Assembly (NCBI RefSeq): GCF_042663585.1
Contig: NZ_JBHTAN010000006.1
Coordinates: 434,001-498,000 of the forward strand
From: Natranaeroarchaeum sp042663585
GTDB taxonomy: Archaea > Halobacteriota > Halobacteria > Halobacteriales > Natronoarchaeaceae
DNA: 64,000 nt
Reading direction: 5' to 3'
Below are positions 24,018 to 31,990 of the stretch, piece after piece. The position numbers and the translations under genes were made by a program. The notes below the pieces were generated by a model, which searched no databases, had not been told where the DNA came from, and saw only the letters and a program-made list of their open reading frames with translations. Numbering within the stretch: the first letter of the stretch is position 1; each line of letters starts with the position of its first letter.

Positions 24018-24941
24018 ATGAAACCAGCAACCCAGAGGGTATCGTTCACAGAGAGCGATACCCGAACAGCGGAGATGCACAGCACGGTCGAGCGGTGGGC
24101 CGAAGAACTGGTCGAACTCGTCGACGATGCGACGACCAGCGAGGCGTTCAGAGCGTGGCTCGACGTCCAGAGCCGGTTTCACGACTACTCGCATCGAAAC
24201 ACCCTCCTGATTACCCTCCAGTGTCCGGAGGCGACGCGCGTCGCCGGCTACCGAACGTGGCAAACCGAGTTCGATCGGCAGGTTACAGCGGGCGAAGACG
24301 CCATCTGGATCTGGGCGCCGATCATCGCCAAGCGCTGTCCGGAGTGTGGCAACGCCAGATCGTATCACGAACAAAGCGACTGTGAGTACACGGACACGCC
24401 ACCCGAGGAGTGGTCGAAAGGCCTCGTCAGCTTCAGGCCAGCCTCGGTCTTCGACGTCTCACAGACGGAGGGAGAGCCACTTCCTGAACTCGACACCGAG
24501 GCCGAGGGCGACGCCGAAGCAGTGCTCCCGCGGGTACTCGATGCAGCAGGGCCACTCGGTATCGACGTCCGGATCGTCCCCGACTCGGAGTGGTCTCATG
24601 GCGAGGCAGATGGGATCTGCACGCACGCCGTCGACGAGCAGCCGACAGTCGAGGTCCGTGACCGATCCAGCCCCGCGGCACTCGTGGGCGTGCTCATCCA
24701 CGAGTACGCTCACGCACGACTGCACAGCGGCGACCTTGATCGCCCGGAGCGAACCAAACGCGAAGTCGAAGCGGAAGCCGTCGCGTATCTCGTGGGGCGG
24801 TATTTCGGTCTCGACATGAGCGGCTCTGCGTTCTACCTCGCGGCGTGGCAGGGTGAGGATCCCGAGGTGATCCTCGAACGACTCGGGCGGATTCGTGAGA
24901 CGGCAACCCACCTGATCGAGGCAGTGGAAGACCAGATATAG
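24018..24941 (+). CDS. ArdC-like ssDNA-binding domain fused to ImmA/IrrE-type metallopeptidase
   Basis: This is a 307-residue protein. The first 110 residues match the ArdC N-terminal (DUF1738) pattern: WLDVQSRFHDYSHRNTLLIT, CPEATRVAGYRTWQ, AGEDAIWIWAPI. A short Cys-rich insert follows (CPECGNARSYHEQSDC), and then an IrrE-like metallopeptidase domain with zinc motif HEYAH (in LIHEYAHARLH) and a downstream acidic EAEAVAYLVGRYFGLD. ArdC proteins are carried by mobile elements, bind incoming ssDNA and counter host restriction. The peptidase domain may cleave a repressor. It is preceded by the hairpin leader described above. The family assignment is good; the biological role is inferred. Confidence 0.82.
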   Translation: MKPATQRVSFTESDTRTAEMHSTVERWAEELVELVDDATTSEAFRAWLDVQSRFHDYSHRNTLLITLQCPEATRVAGYRTWQTEFDRQVTAGEDAIWIWAPIIAKRCPECGNARSYHEQSDCEYTDTPPEEWSKGLVSFRPASVFDVSQTEGEPLPELDTEAEGDAEAVLPRVLDAAGPLGIDVRIVPDSEWSHGEADGICTHAVDEQPTVEVRDRSSPAALVGVLIHEYAHARLHSGDLDRPERTKREVEAEAVAYLVGRYFGLDMSGSAFYLAAWQGEDPEVILERLGRIRETATHLIEAVEDQI

Positions 24942-25206
24942 TCAGGGCTGGCAAATACGTCGAGTGCTGGTGCTCCTTCCAGTCTTCCTTGCCAGTCAGC
25001 TCTTCGGGGAGACCGCCCGCTTCGAGCTCGTCGACGATTACGATCGATCTCCGGAACGAATCAGCCGACCAGGTCGATGGCGGCGTGGGTGTGTTTGAGT
25101 GCCAGAGGGACAGTGTGCGTCTACGAACGACGACCACGCCATGCTAACACACACCAAACATCTCGATACCAATATGTGTCTGCCGGGATATAGTATCGAC
25201 TAGACA

Positions 25207-25764
25207 ATGGGGGCTCCGACCGAACACGAGATCGAACGCGGGGTTCGCTATGGGTTATTGATGGTGTTCGTCACCGGTATTCGCCGCGGGGATCCGGGGG
25301 CAGTCGTCAACGCCGTTGCCGGCGTAGTCGGCACCTATGTGCCCGATTTCGTCGAATGGACGTTCGACGTCGAACTCCGTTCGTGGCACCGTGCGTACAT
25401 CAGTACCGCAATGATCACCCACGCTATCGGAATGCTCGGTCCGTACGAAGATGTGTGGTGGTGGGATCACCTGACGCATACTCACTCCGCGACGATTATC
25501 GGTGGCGCTGCCTACGTAGTCAGCCGGCGGCAGGGGCGCGATCCTCGGCCTCGAGTCATCGCGGCCGTTGTCTGTCTCGGACTCCTGTGGGAACTCCTCG
25601 AGTACGCCATTCAGGCCGTGGCCAGATGGCTCGGTGTCGACGCGATACTCGTTCCGTACGGGGCAAAAGACACTGCCCTCGACCTCGTCTTCGATCTGGT
25701 CGGTGCGATGCTCGTGCTCGCGGTCGGTGATCGTGTCCTCGCTGATCTCGCAACCGAGGCGTGA
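25207..25764 (+). CDS. small multi-spanning membrane protein (YjdF/DUF2238-like)
   Basis: This is a 185-residue membrane protein with about five hydrophobic segments: VRYGLLMVFVTGI, NAVAGVVGTYVPDFVEW, AYISTAMITHAIGML, VIAAVVCLGLLWELLEYAI, and VFDLVGAMLVLAVGDRVL. Conserved polar residues lie in WWWDHLTHTHSA and WELLEYAIQ, the pattern of DUF2238/YjdF-like membrane proteins. No catalytic function is known for that group. It is monocistronic. The preceding 24942-25206 contains only a coding-like minus-strand scrap (ELEAGGLPEELTGKEDWKEH) with no start. Confidence 0.6.
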   Translation: MGAPTEHEIERGVRYGLLMVFVTGIRRGDPGAVVNAVAGVVGTYVPDFVEWTFDVELRSWHRAYISTAMITHAIGMLGPYEDVWWWDHLTHTHSATIIGGAAYVVSRRQGRDPRPRVIAAVVCLGLLWELLEYAIQAVARWLGVDAILVPYGAKDTALDLVFDLVGAMLVLAVGDRVLADLATEA

Positions 25765-26179
25765 GCCAGTGTACGGCTCAGTTCTGCGCGCTGGCGTCCC
25801 CAATCAGGCGGGTTCTTGATACCTGCCGACCCGCGTAACCGAGACCACGGCCACGGGCCCTCAGAACGCCACTGCGCGCATGCCGACGTCGTCGCTGTTG
25901 CGATACTCGTGACCACGGCAATACCACCGTTGGACTGCTGGAACGGCGGTCTGACCGCTCATCACGACCGCCCTTCAGAACAGCGTTCCTCGTCGATAGT
26001 TCGTTCCAACGCGCAGGTCCTCGGGCCCTTTTCGGCACCTACTCACTCCAGCAACACGAACGCAACGGTAGCCGAGCCGATGTGTCGATTCCAGTGACCA
26101 GGAAGCCTCCCCGACTGCCTGTGAAGACGGGTGTCTCGACGGCTTCAGAGAGATGGGCGCCAGTACGCAGATCTCGAAC
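25765..26179. other. intergenic, nothing recognised
   Basis: This is 415 bp between convergent genes. No frame shows haloarchaeal coding bias, and I see no hairpin or repeat that stands out. Confidence 0.4.
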
Positions 26180-27241
26180 CTACTTGCGAGTGATTTCGAC
26201 GATGTCGTCGACAAACTCCTCTGGAGTGAGTGGCTCTGTCCACTCTTCACCGCACGGTTGCAGGTGGACTTCCAGAAGCAGGCCGTATATCGAGAGATGG
26301 TCAACTCTCCACTCTGTGGGATCTTCTTCGAATCCTCTATCGAGCGTGAGCACGTCGCCGGCGTCGAAATCAAGGTCGTAGGACTCTACCTGGCCGGCAA
26401 GGGTTCCGTCAACATCTGGAAGGGGATCGCCTGGATCTTCGACGTGGATTCGCCAGTCATCCATAATGCGCTCCCTGCGAATGCCCGTCTTTCGCTCGTC
26501 TACTTCACGCAGGTCAATATCGTAGACTGGTCGTGGGAGAATAGGATCGCGTGAGAACCGTCTCGAAAGCCACTTTCCGTATCGATCCACGATCGTCACT
26601 CGGCCATGTTCGATCGTCTGGAAGGAATCACCGACTGCAAAGAGAAACTCACTGGAGTGTTGCTCTCGAAACTCGGATTCGGAGAGTACCGTGCCCTCCT
26701 CGATATACTCTGGGAGATACGACCATCCGATCGATCGTCCGTCGTTAAATGGATATATGAACGTATTTGCTGATCTGAACTCCTCGGCTAGGTGCTGGAG
26801 TGCCTCGCGTTCGCTCATCATCTTTGCAGGAACCCGTTCCGAGGTCGTGAACCCGTCGAGATGTTTGATATCCTCCGTTTCCTCGACGATCTCAGATGAG
26901 TCCAGACTCCCCTCACTCTCTATCGTTGCATCGGTGGGAAGGGAAGCCACGGCATCTTCGAACTCCGAGACTGGTGAGTGGAACTGATAGTTGCGGATCT
27001 CAAGACAGTAGTACTTCGCACCGTCGATGTGATGTAGTTGTATCTCGTCGACGTCACCCAGCATATACAGCCGCGCAAGAACGTGCGATTTGAGCTCGTA
27101 GAGTGCGCTCTTTCGCAGGCTATCGGCCTTTGCTACTCCACCGAGCCCCTGTTCATATGCTTCGGTTCCCCGTCGAGCATACTGCTTTGCTTTCTTGTTG
27201 ATAACGAACAGCGCTTCTAGTTCCTTTTCAGTGTCTCTCAT
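26180..27241 (-). CDS. hypothetical haloarchaeal protein, 353 aa
   Basis: I do not recognise this family. The protein is soluble and acidic. An N-terminal helical part (TEKELEALFVINKKAKQYAR) contains a basic stretch. The middle part is rich in charged residues (SSEIVEETEDIKHLDGFTTS), and the C-terminal part is beta-rich (FLFAVGDSFQTIEHGRVTIV, ERIMDDWRIHVEDPGDPLPD, DFDAGDVLTLDRGFEEDPTE). No transmembrane segments, zinc motifs or Walker boxes are visible. I prefer the ATG at 27241 (MRDTEKEL) over the one seven codons upstream. It is monocistronic, in an accessory region. Codon bias and length leave little doubt that it is a real gene. Confidence 0.65.
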   Translation of the reverse strand: MRDTEKELEALFVINKKAKQYARRGTEAYEQGLGGVAKADSLRKSALYELKSHVLARLYMLGDVDEIQLHHIDGAKYYCLEIRNYQFHSPVSEFEDAVASLPTDATIESEGSLDSSEIVEETEDIKHLDGFTTSERVPAKMMSEREALQHLAEEFRSANTFIYPFNDGRSIGWSYLPEYIEEGTVLSESEFREQHSSEFLFAVGDSFQTIEHGRVTIVDRYGKWLSRRFSRDPILPRPVYDIDLREVDERKTGIRRERIMDDWRIHVEDPGDPLPDVDGTLAGQVESYDLDFDAGDVLTLDRGFEEDPTEWRVDHLSIYGLLLEVHLQPCGEEWTEPLTPEEFVDDIVEITRK

Positions 27242-27472
27242 TGCGTTCTGTCCCCGCAACAAACAGTGGTTTCGTCATCGAATGTAAACTGCAGTACAAT
27301 CGTCCGTCAGGGAGTTCGGGAGACGCTTCGAGAGATGCTCTCGAATGAAGTACTAATCGAGGTATAGCAAAAGTACGAACGCGACGAGATACCCCAAGAC
27401 GTCGCCGAAATCCTCATGAGATCTGGGGCTGTGAAGTATGGATACTGGAGTAACTGACGGGCGAACTTATTG

Positions 27473-27495
27473 GCGCCTGCAACGGGTGCAGGCGC
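27473..27495 (+). promoter_or_regulatory. leader hairpin with ACGGG loop, copy 2
   Basis: GCGCCTGCA ACGGG TGCAGGCGC is a perfect 9-bp stem ending 26 nt before the GTG start at 27522. It is identical to the hairpin at 29493. Confidence 0.7.
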
Positions 27496-27521
27496 GCTCA
27501 CAAAGTGCCTGCTGAGTAGAA

Positions 27522-27833
27522 GTGACACCATCGAAGAACTCCCAAATCGACGATGCAGAGAACGCGCTCGAGTGGTGGCTGGTGAGCAACGCCGACGCCG
27601 GTGTGCCAGATCGTGCCCTCGTAGCGGTGCTCCGAACCTACGCAGACACGATCGATCAACTTGGCCACATCCCACGGTCGTGGGACCGGTCACCGCCCGC
27701 TGCCGAACAGCACTGGAGGCCAGGGGAGTGCAGAAAACACAACAGATCTACCCTGCGTGTGTGCATGACCAGGTCGCCAAAGAGTTCGAGGTGTATCGAC
27801 AACCGGACGCGTTCAACGAGGACTCACTTGTGA
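27522..27833 (+). CDS. small conserved protein with replaced C-terminus (duplicate of 29542 gene)
   Basis: The first 53 residues or so match the protein at 29542 almost perfectly (MTPSKNSQIDDAENALEWWL, AVLRTYADTIDQL, PRSWD). The GTG start and upstream hairpin match as well. After PRSWD the sequence loses similarity and coding quality, so the 103-residue product is probably a chimera created when the duplicate was truncated. In another frame, 27720-27904 shows a coding-like scrap (ACVHDQVAKEFEVYRQPDAF) whose start is missing. The conserved N-terminal core has no recognised domain. Confidence 0.5.
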   Translation: MTPSKNSQIDDAENALEWWLVSNADAGVPDRALVAVLRTYADTIDQLGHIPRSWDRSPPAAEQHWRPGECRKHNRSTLRVCMTRSPKSSRCIDNRTRSTRTHL

Positions 27834-27910
27834 TCGAAAACAGCAACGGGGAGCATTCGACGCTACTCGTTCAGGTTGACAGGAAGGACGTGGTTCCTTG
27901 CTAGCAGTTA

Positions 27911-28606
27911 TTAATCTAGTTGATCAAATTGTATAGACAGATACTCTTGGAGTGCTACGGCTGTCTTCGTCGAGACAGCAGATGCCCCGAAATCACTCTG
28001 ATAGCCGTGCTTGAGCACCTCACTCTCTAAGATCTCCGATCCACGCTCAAGTTGCCTTCGTAGCGCGTCCTCGTCCCCTCGCCGCAGATGGGGTGTGACA
28101 GCTTCGAGACCGATCTCTTCTGCGACCGCCAAGACGTCTCGAAGATCTGTTTCACGGCCGCTGTGGAGCTTTGCCGCCACGAGGACCGCTCCATCGATGA
28201 CTCGGGCCGTCGTCGTCATCGTCCCACTGCTGACCTCCTGTTGTTGGCTGTGGTCGTATAGGTAGTCAAACGACCATTGTGCTTCTGTCTGGCGGCAGCC
28301 GAGTCCATTCACCAGCAGATCGAAGCCGATCGGCTGCTGCGGCGTGAGCCGTTTTTCGTACTCGATAACTTCGGTGTCGTAGAACCATTCCTTAGCGTGG
28401 CTGTCCGTTTCCTCGAAGCCTCGACGTTCGAGGAATTCGATGAATCCCGCCTTGGTATCCTGGGCGACGACGATATCGAGGTCAGTGGAGAAGCGTGCGT
28501 TGAACGCCGATACAGCATAGCCGCCGACAAGAACGTACTCGTGACCTGCCTGAGTGAGTTCCTCGAGCAGTTCGATGAGCGCGTCACTCCGGTTGTGGAA
28601 ACTCAT
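27911..28606 (-). CDS. AbiEii-like nucleotidyltransferase toxin
   Basis: This 231-residue protein has a Pol-beta-type nucleotidyltransferase signature. GGYAVSAFNAR supplies the GG and the small-residue turn, and TDLDIVVAQD supplies the DxD pair. A later Asp lies in IGFDLLVNGLG, and the helical C-terminal half contains KLHSGRETDLRDVL. AbiEii-type toxins add nucleotides to tRNA acceptor ends when freed of their antitoxin. Its start overlaps the stop of the upstream winged-helix gene by 4 bp (ATGA), the usual AbiEi/AbiEii coupling. Both genes are intact, so this module is probably active. Confidence 0.82.
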   Translation of the reverse strand: MSFHNRSDALIELLEELTQAGHEYVLVGGYAVSAFNARFSTDLDIVVAQDTKAGFIEFLERRGFEETDSHAKEWFYDTEVIEYEKRLTPQQPIGFDLLVNGLGCRQTEAQWSFDYLYDHSQQQEVSSGTMTTTARVIDGAVLVAAKLHSGRETDLRDVLAVAEEIGLEAVTPHLRRGDEDALRRQLERGSEILESEVLKHGYQSDFGASAVSTKTAVALQEYLSIQFDQLD

Positions 28607-29277
28607 GTCTGTGCCCCTTCCGTTTCCCGGTATGTGACGCCAAGGTCGAGGTCGTCGTACATCCGGTCGACCATCGCCAGCGCCGACTGGAACTGGGCGT
28701 AGTGCTCGTGCATATACTCGATCGTCTCCGCTCTTGGGATCACCGCATAGCCTTCGACGTGCTCGATTTCGAGTGATGGTTGTGGATCGAGGACGACCTG
28801 GAGCGGTCCATCCAGCTCGTCTCGGGTTTGCCGCTCGAATGCGGTGGGGAGGTCGAACGATTCGAAAAACGTCTGCCAGGCGTCGACGTCATGCTCACGG
28901 ACGGCAAGGAACAGCGGATAGTCGTTGGGATCGCGACCGACCTGGTAGCCGCCCTGTGTCCACACGTAGACGGCGTCGATCCGTGTGAACGCGAACGGCC
29001 AGTCACCGAACTCCGGGAGGACGTAGGCTTCCTCGATGGATGGTGGGCTGACGCTGGCGCTGGCAGCGATGAGTTCGCGTGCTGCGTGACTCACGTTGTC
29101 GTTGACGACTGAGAGGCCGTCGTCATAGCGGACGTAGCCTGCGTCTTCGAGGCGGTTGACGGCCTGTCTCACCGTTTCGTACGGCGTGTGGATGGTTTGG
29201 GAGACACGTCGGATAGAGTCACCACTCTCAATGGCGAGGATGATCTGTGCTGCCGTGTCGTCAAGTACCTCGTACAT
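28603..29277 (-). CDS. AbiEi-like winged-helix antitoxin
   Basis: This is a 224-residue antitoxin paralogous to the orphan at 21036. The winged helix is SIRRVSQTIHTPYETVRQAV, NRLEDAGYVRYDDG. The middle domain has EAYVLPEFGDWPFAFTRIDA and VYVWTQGGYQVGRDP. The C-terminal helices end in YMHEHYAQFQSALAMVDRMY. It is co-transcribed with the nucleotidyltransferase through a 4-bp overlap. An inverted repeat just before the start, at the expected promoter position, suggests that the protein represses its own operon. Confidence 0.82.
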   Translation of the reverse strand: MYEVLDDTAAQIILAIESGDSIRRVSQTIHTPYETVRQAVNRLEDAGYVRYDDGLSVVNDNVSHAARELIAASASVSPPSIEEAYVLPEFGDWPFAFTRIDAVYVWTQGGYQVGRDPNDYPLFLAVREHDVDAWQTFFESFDLPTAFERQTRDELDGPLQVVLDPQPSLEIEHVEGYAVIPRAETIEYMHEHYAQFQSALAMVDRMYDDLDLGVTYRETEGAQT

Positions 29278-29283
29278 CTGGTA

Positions 29284-29303
29284 GTTACCAATACTTCGGT
29301 AAC
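29284..29303 (-). promoter_or_regulatory. operator-like inverted repeat of the AbiE-like operon
   Basis: GTTACC AATACTTC GGTAAC lies 7 nt before the start at 29277. A TATA-like TTTTAATTG is further upstream on the minus strand (about 29305-29313). This is the expected place for autorepression by the wHTH protein. Confidence 0.55.
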
Positions 29304-29492
29304 AATTAAAAGTCTTACTCGAACGAATCTGAAGCTACGACCTCCACATTCGTCCTGTATCGAGTTGTGGACCAGTGTCGAACACTTCACCACCGAATCC
29401 AAATAGCTGTTATCAGACAAGAACTTCTACGGAGCTAGACGTAAGACAGTCAGCTGCCCGGTTGAGAGGCGTTACTCACCGCGATTTTTTGA

Positions 29493-29515
29493 GCGCCTGC
29501 AACGGGTGCAGGCGC
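29493..29515 (+). promoter_or_regulatory. leader hairpin with ACGGG loop, copy 3
   Basis: GCGCCTGCA ACGGG TGCAGGCGC is identical to the hairpin at 27473 and ends 26 nt before the GTG at 29542. A run of Ts (CGATTTTTTGAG) lies just upstream. Confidence 0.7.
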
Positions 29516-29541
29516 GCTCATAAAGTGCCTGCTGAGTAGAA

Positions 29542-29754
29542 GTGACCCCATCGAAGAACTCCCAAATCGACGATGCAGAGAACGCGCTCAAGTGGTGGCT
29601 GGTGAGCCACGCCGACGCCGGTGTGCCGGATCGTGCCCTCGTAGCGGTGCTCCGAACCCACGCAGACACGATCGATCAACTGGGCTATGTCCCACGGTCG
29701 TGGGACCTTGCACGCCCCGCCCCAGACCCACAACGGAGGGCACGACACCGATGA
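29542..29754 (+). CDS. small conserved protein, 70 aa
   Basis: This 70-residue protein starts at GTG (MTPSKNSQIDDAENALKWWL) and continues with ADAGVPDRALVAVLRTHADT and QLGYVPRSWD. Two Trp residues, a conserved helix and a basic tail are visible, but I recognise no domain. It is the intact copy of the gene at 27522. The two share the leader hairpin and about 230 bp of nearly identical DNA. Its TGA overlaps the ATG of the zinc-ribbon gene by 4 bp, so the two are translationally coupled. Confidence 0.65.
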   Translation: MTPSKNSQIDDAENALKWWLVSHADAGVPDRALVAVLRTHADTIDQLGYVPRSWDLARPAPDPQRRARHR

Positions 29755-29906
29755 ACCGTTCGTTCCTTGCGGTACTCCTCCGCGTCGGCCGACAACGCCC
29801 TGAGCGAATCCACGAGTGTCGTCACTGCGGGACGACGCTTGCCAGTGAGACTGAGCTGTGTCCGTACTGTTTCGAGACGGACGTCATCAGGTACGAGATT
29901 TCCTGA
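29751..29906 (+). CDS. zinc-ribbon microprotein, 51 aa
   Basis: This 51-residue protein has a single zinc ribbon: CRHCG (in RIHECRHCGTTLASE) and CPYC (in TELCPYCFETDV). Its N-terminus is hydrophobic and basic (MNRSFLAVLLRVGRQRPE). Haloarchaea encode many such zinc microproteins with regulatory or adaptor roles. The ATG overlaps the previous stop codon (ATGA). It probably works with the 70-residue protein and perhaps the SWIM protein encoded 87 bp further on. Confidence 0.7.
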   Translation: MNRSFLAVLLRVGRQRPERIHECRHCGTTLASETELCPYCFETDVIRYEIS

Positions 29907-29947
29907 ACGGGGCGACGTCGAACAGCGATTGTACCTGACCACGGAGA

Positions 29948-29966
29948 GCGACTGCTGTGCAGTCGC
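29948..29966 (+). promoter_or_regulatory. leader hairpin upstream of SWIM gene
   Basis: GCGACTGC TGT GCAGTCGC is a perfect 8-bp stem ending 27 nt before the ATG at 29994. The loop differs from the ACGGG-type hairpins but the spacing is the same. Confidence 0.6.
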
Positions 29967-29993
29967 GCTTTCTGCAACCACCGAATCCTACCA

Positions 29994-30518
29994 ATGAGTG
30001 TTCCACTATCCGAACTAGACGCAACGAGTAGAGTGATCAAACGAGCCCAGTACGAGGCCTTCGAGTTCACGGTCGAGGACGACGGCGTACGAGTTAGAAA
30101 CGGCAGCCATGCGAACCCAGAGGATCACGAGTACCTCGTCACGCTCGAGGGCGGGCTCCCCACTGGGTGTGAGTGTCTCGCCGACGCGAACTACGAGAGC
30201 GCGTGCAAGCATCGAGTCGCCGTTGCGATTCGACGACCGATCCTGGATGCAGCAGTCGACCGACAGCTTGCCGCTGATGGTGGGAAACCACGATCTACCT
30301 CAGAACCCGCGGGAGATACCCCGGACTCGTCCCCACCGAGAGCGAGCCAGGTATCGACGGACCGATCTCAGACAACAGCAGAGGAAGACGATACCAGTGA
30401 AGGCGACGGCTCGGACACTGGATGCGTCTGCACTGCGCTTCCGGATGGACTGCCCTGCTGGGAGTGTGTCAGAACGGGACGACGTGAGGTGCCTAATAGA
30501 CAAAACACTGAGCAGTGA
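29994..30518 (+). CDS. SWIM zinc-finger protein
   Basis: This is a 174-residue protein. The N-terminal 80 residues hold a SWIM-type zinc finger: YLVTLEGGLPTGCECLADAN, then ESACKHRVAVAIRR, i.e. CxCx(n)CxH. The rest is a disordered acidic, Ser/Thr-rich linker (DTSEGDGSDTG) and a short tail with CVCTALPDGLPCWEC, possibly a second zinc knuckle. SWIM domains bind DNA or proteins and occur in haloarchaeal plasmids beside replication or recombination genes. Its leader hairpin matches the spacing of neighbouring genes. The exact role is unknown. Confidence 0.75.
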   Translation: MSVPLSELDATSRVIKRAQYEAFEFTVEDDGVRVRNGSHANPEDHEYLVTLEGGLPTGCECLADANYESACKHRVAVAIRRPILDAAVDRQLAADGGKPRSTSEPAGDTPDSSPPRASQVSTDRSQTTAEEDDTSEGDGSDTGCVCTALPDGLPCWECVRTGRREVPNRQNTEQ

Positions 30519-30728
30519 GGTCTCCCCTGAGACCGTCATATGGGTTGTCGATCGTGGATCCAGTTCGTGTAAGTGGAGGTGTTATGACTTGCTGCGTGTT
30601 AATGCTCCCAGTTGACGAGACCGACAACTGTACAGCCGCTCGCCGAAGACTGCGAATGTAGCGTGAAGAGTCGTGGTACCTCGACCCTCGCAAGGGTTAT
30701 CCCTTATCCACTCCTCTGTTTGTTTGTA

Positions 30729-30935
30729 ATGGCAAACGGTAAGGTTGACTTCTTCAACGACACTGGCGGCTACGGTTTCATTTCGACTGATGACGGCGAT
30801 CTCGACGACGACGAAGACGTGTTCTTCCACATGGAAGACGTCGGCGGCGAAGACCTCACGGAAGGTACTGAGGTCGAGTTCGATATCGAGTCCTCGCCCA
30901 AGGGGCCTCGCGCAGAGAACGTCGTCCGACAGTAA
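30729..30935 (+). CDS. cold-shock-domain protein (CspA-like)
   Basis: This 68-residue protein spans a complete cold-shock domain. RNP1 is GGYGFISTDDGD (GYGFI) and RNP2 is EDVFFHMEDV (VFFH). The N-terminus KVDFFNDTGGYGF and the C-terminal FDIESSPKGPRAENVV are standard. Such proteins bind single-stranded RNA and act as RNA chaperones. The acidic insert DDGDLDDDEDV is typical of haloarchaeal copies. The ATG at 30729 starts exactly at the domain; a 5-bp inverted repeat ACCCT CGCA AGGGT lies about 31 nt upstream. Confidence 0.93.
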   Translation: MANGKVDFFNDTGGYGFISTDDGDLDDDEDVFFHMEDVGGEDLTEGTEVEFDIESSPKGPRAENVVRQ

Positions 30936-31120
30936 TACTGACACACAACTGTCGTTCACAGCGACAGACACCACTCTCGATTTTTTGGCAGGCTACACGT
31001 CCGAGCTGATGCTATCTGTACACTCTGTACTCACCCGTACCGGGTCAGAACTTAGCAGTAATTGAGTATTCGAACAGAGCCTCTCGTAGGTAACTGATCG
31101 CTTCCGCATGCCATTTCTAT

Positions 31121-31143
31121 CGCCCCCTGACGGGTGCGGGGCG
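31121..31143 (+). promoter_or_regulatory. leader hairpin with ACGGGTGC loop, copy 4
   Basis: CGCCCC CTGACGGGTGC GGGGCG forms a 6-bp stem and ends 27 nt before the ATG at 31171. Loop sequence and spacing match those at 23964, 27473 and 29493. Confidence 0.65.
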
Positions 31144-31170
31144 TTCTGAAGAATGTCCTGTGTACAGAGT

Positions 31171-31788
31171 ATGTCACTGAGAGATGTCTACGAAACTGGC
31201 TTCGACGAAGACGATGGACAGACGACAAACCGAACGGCGTGTCCCGAATGCGATGGGGGCCTGCAGACTGTTGGCGGAGAAACGACTTGCACTGAGTGTG
31301 GAGTAATCGTCGACGAATACCGGATCGACCATGCAGCGGCGAAGCGATCGTTCGCGGGCGGGACTCCCGAGCGAACACGAACGGGGGCACCGCTCACGCC
31401 TGCGAGACACGACCGCGGCCTCTCGACTGAGATCGGGCGGCGGGTCGATGCGAACGGAAACAGCCTCTCGAGCAGGAAGCGTCGACAACTGCATCGGCTT
31501 CGCAGACAACACGGTCGAGCGCGATATCGATCAAAGAAGGAACGGAACCTGGTGCGTGCCTGTGGAGAGATTGCGCGGCTCGTGGGGGCGCTCGATCTCA
31601 CTCGGTCGCGACGTGAAGAGGCGAGCGTCATCTTCAGGCGGGCGCATGAGGAAGACCTCCTCCGGGGTCGCTCAGTGGAGTCGACCGCTGCCGGCAGCGT
31701 GTACGCGGCGTGTCGATGCAGTGGCGAGCTCCTCACCATCGTGGGCCGTCGGTGCGGAAGTCGCCCACGGAATGTCACTTTGCTTTGA
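31171..31788 (+). pseudogene. truncated transcription factor B (TFB)
   Basis: The N-terminal half of a TFB is clear. A zinc ribbon reads CPECDGGLQTVGGETTCTEC, GVIVDEYRIDHA, the B-finger/linker is GAPLTPARHDRGLSTEIGRR, and the first cyclin repeat contains SVESTAAGSVYAACRCSG. After RCSGE the frame gives unrelated sequence and stops at 205 residues. A full TFB has about 320 residues and two cyclin repeats, so the second repeat is missing. It may be a pseudogene. A truncated TFB that binds RNA polymerase but not promoter DNA could also act as a competitor. I prefer the ATG at 31171 because it fits the hairpin spacing and the TFB N-terminus. Confidence 0.7.
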
Positions 31789-31839
31789 GGAATCCAAGGC
31801 GATCAGACAGTGGGTACTCGTCTTTAAGCACGAACGGCC

Positions 31840-31990
31840 GACGGGAGATGTTGAGACGTAGATCGACGAAAACAGCGCCGATGGTGAGCTATTCGGTCAG
31901 TATGACGAAACCTCTCAGCAACAGGAAGACGACAGGGCAATCGTCGAAGCCACGATCACCCCCTCCGACCTCACCGACGTCCCCCTGTAG
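31840..31990 (+). pseudogene. short acidic coding relic
   Basis: One plus-strand frame gives DENSADGELFGQYDETSQQQ followed by RAIVEATITPSDLTDVPL and a stop. It has haloarchaeal composition but no start codon or homologue that I know. The remaining sequence up to 32142 holds only the ABC operon promoter. Confidence 0.35.
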
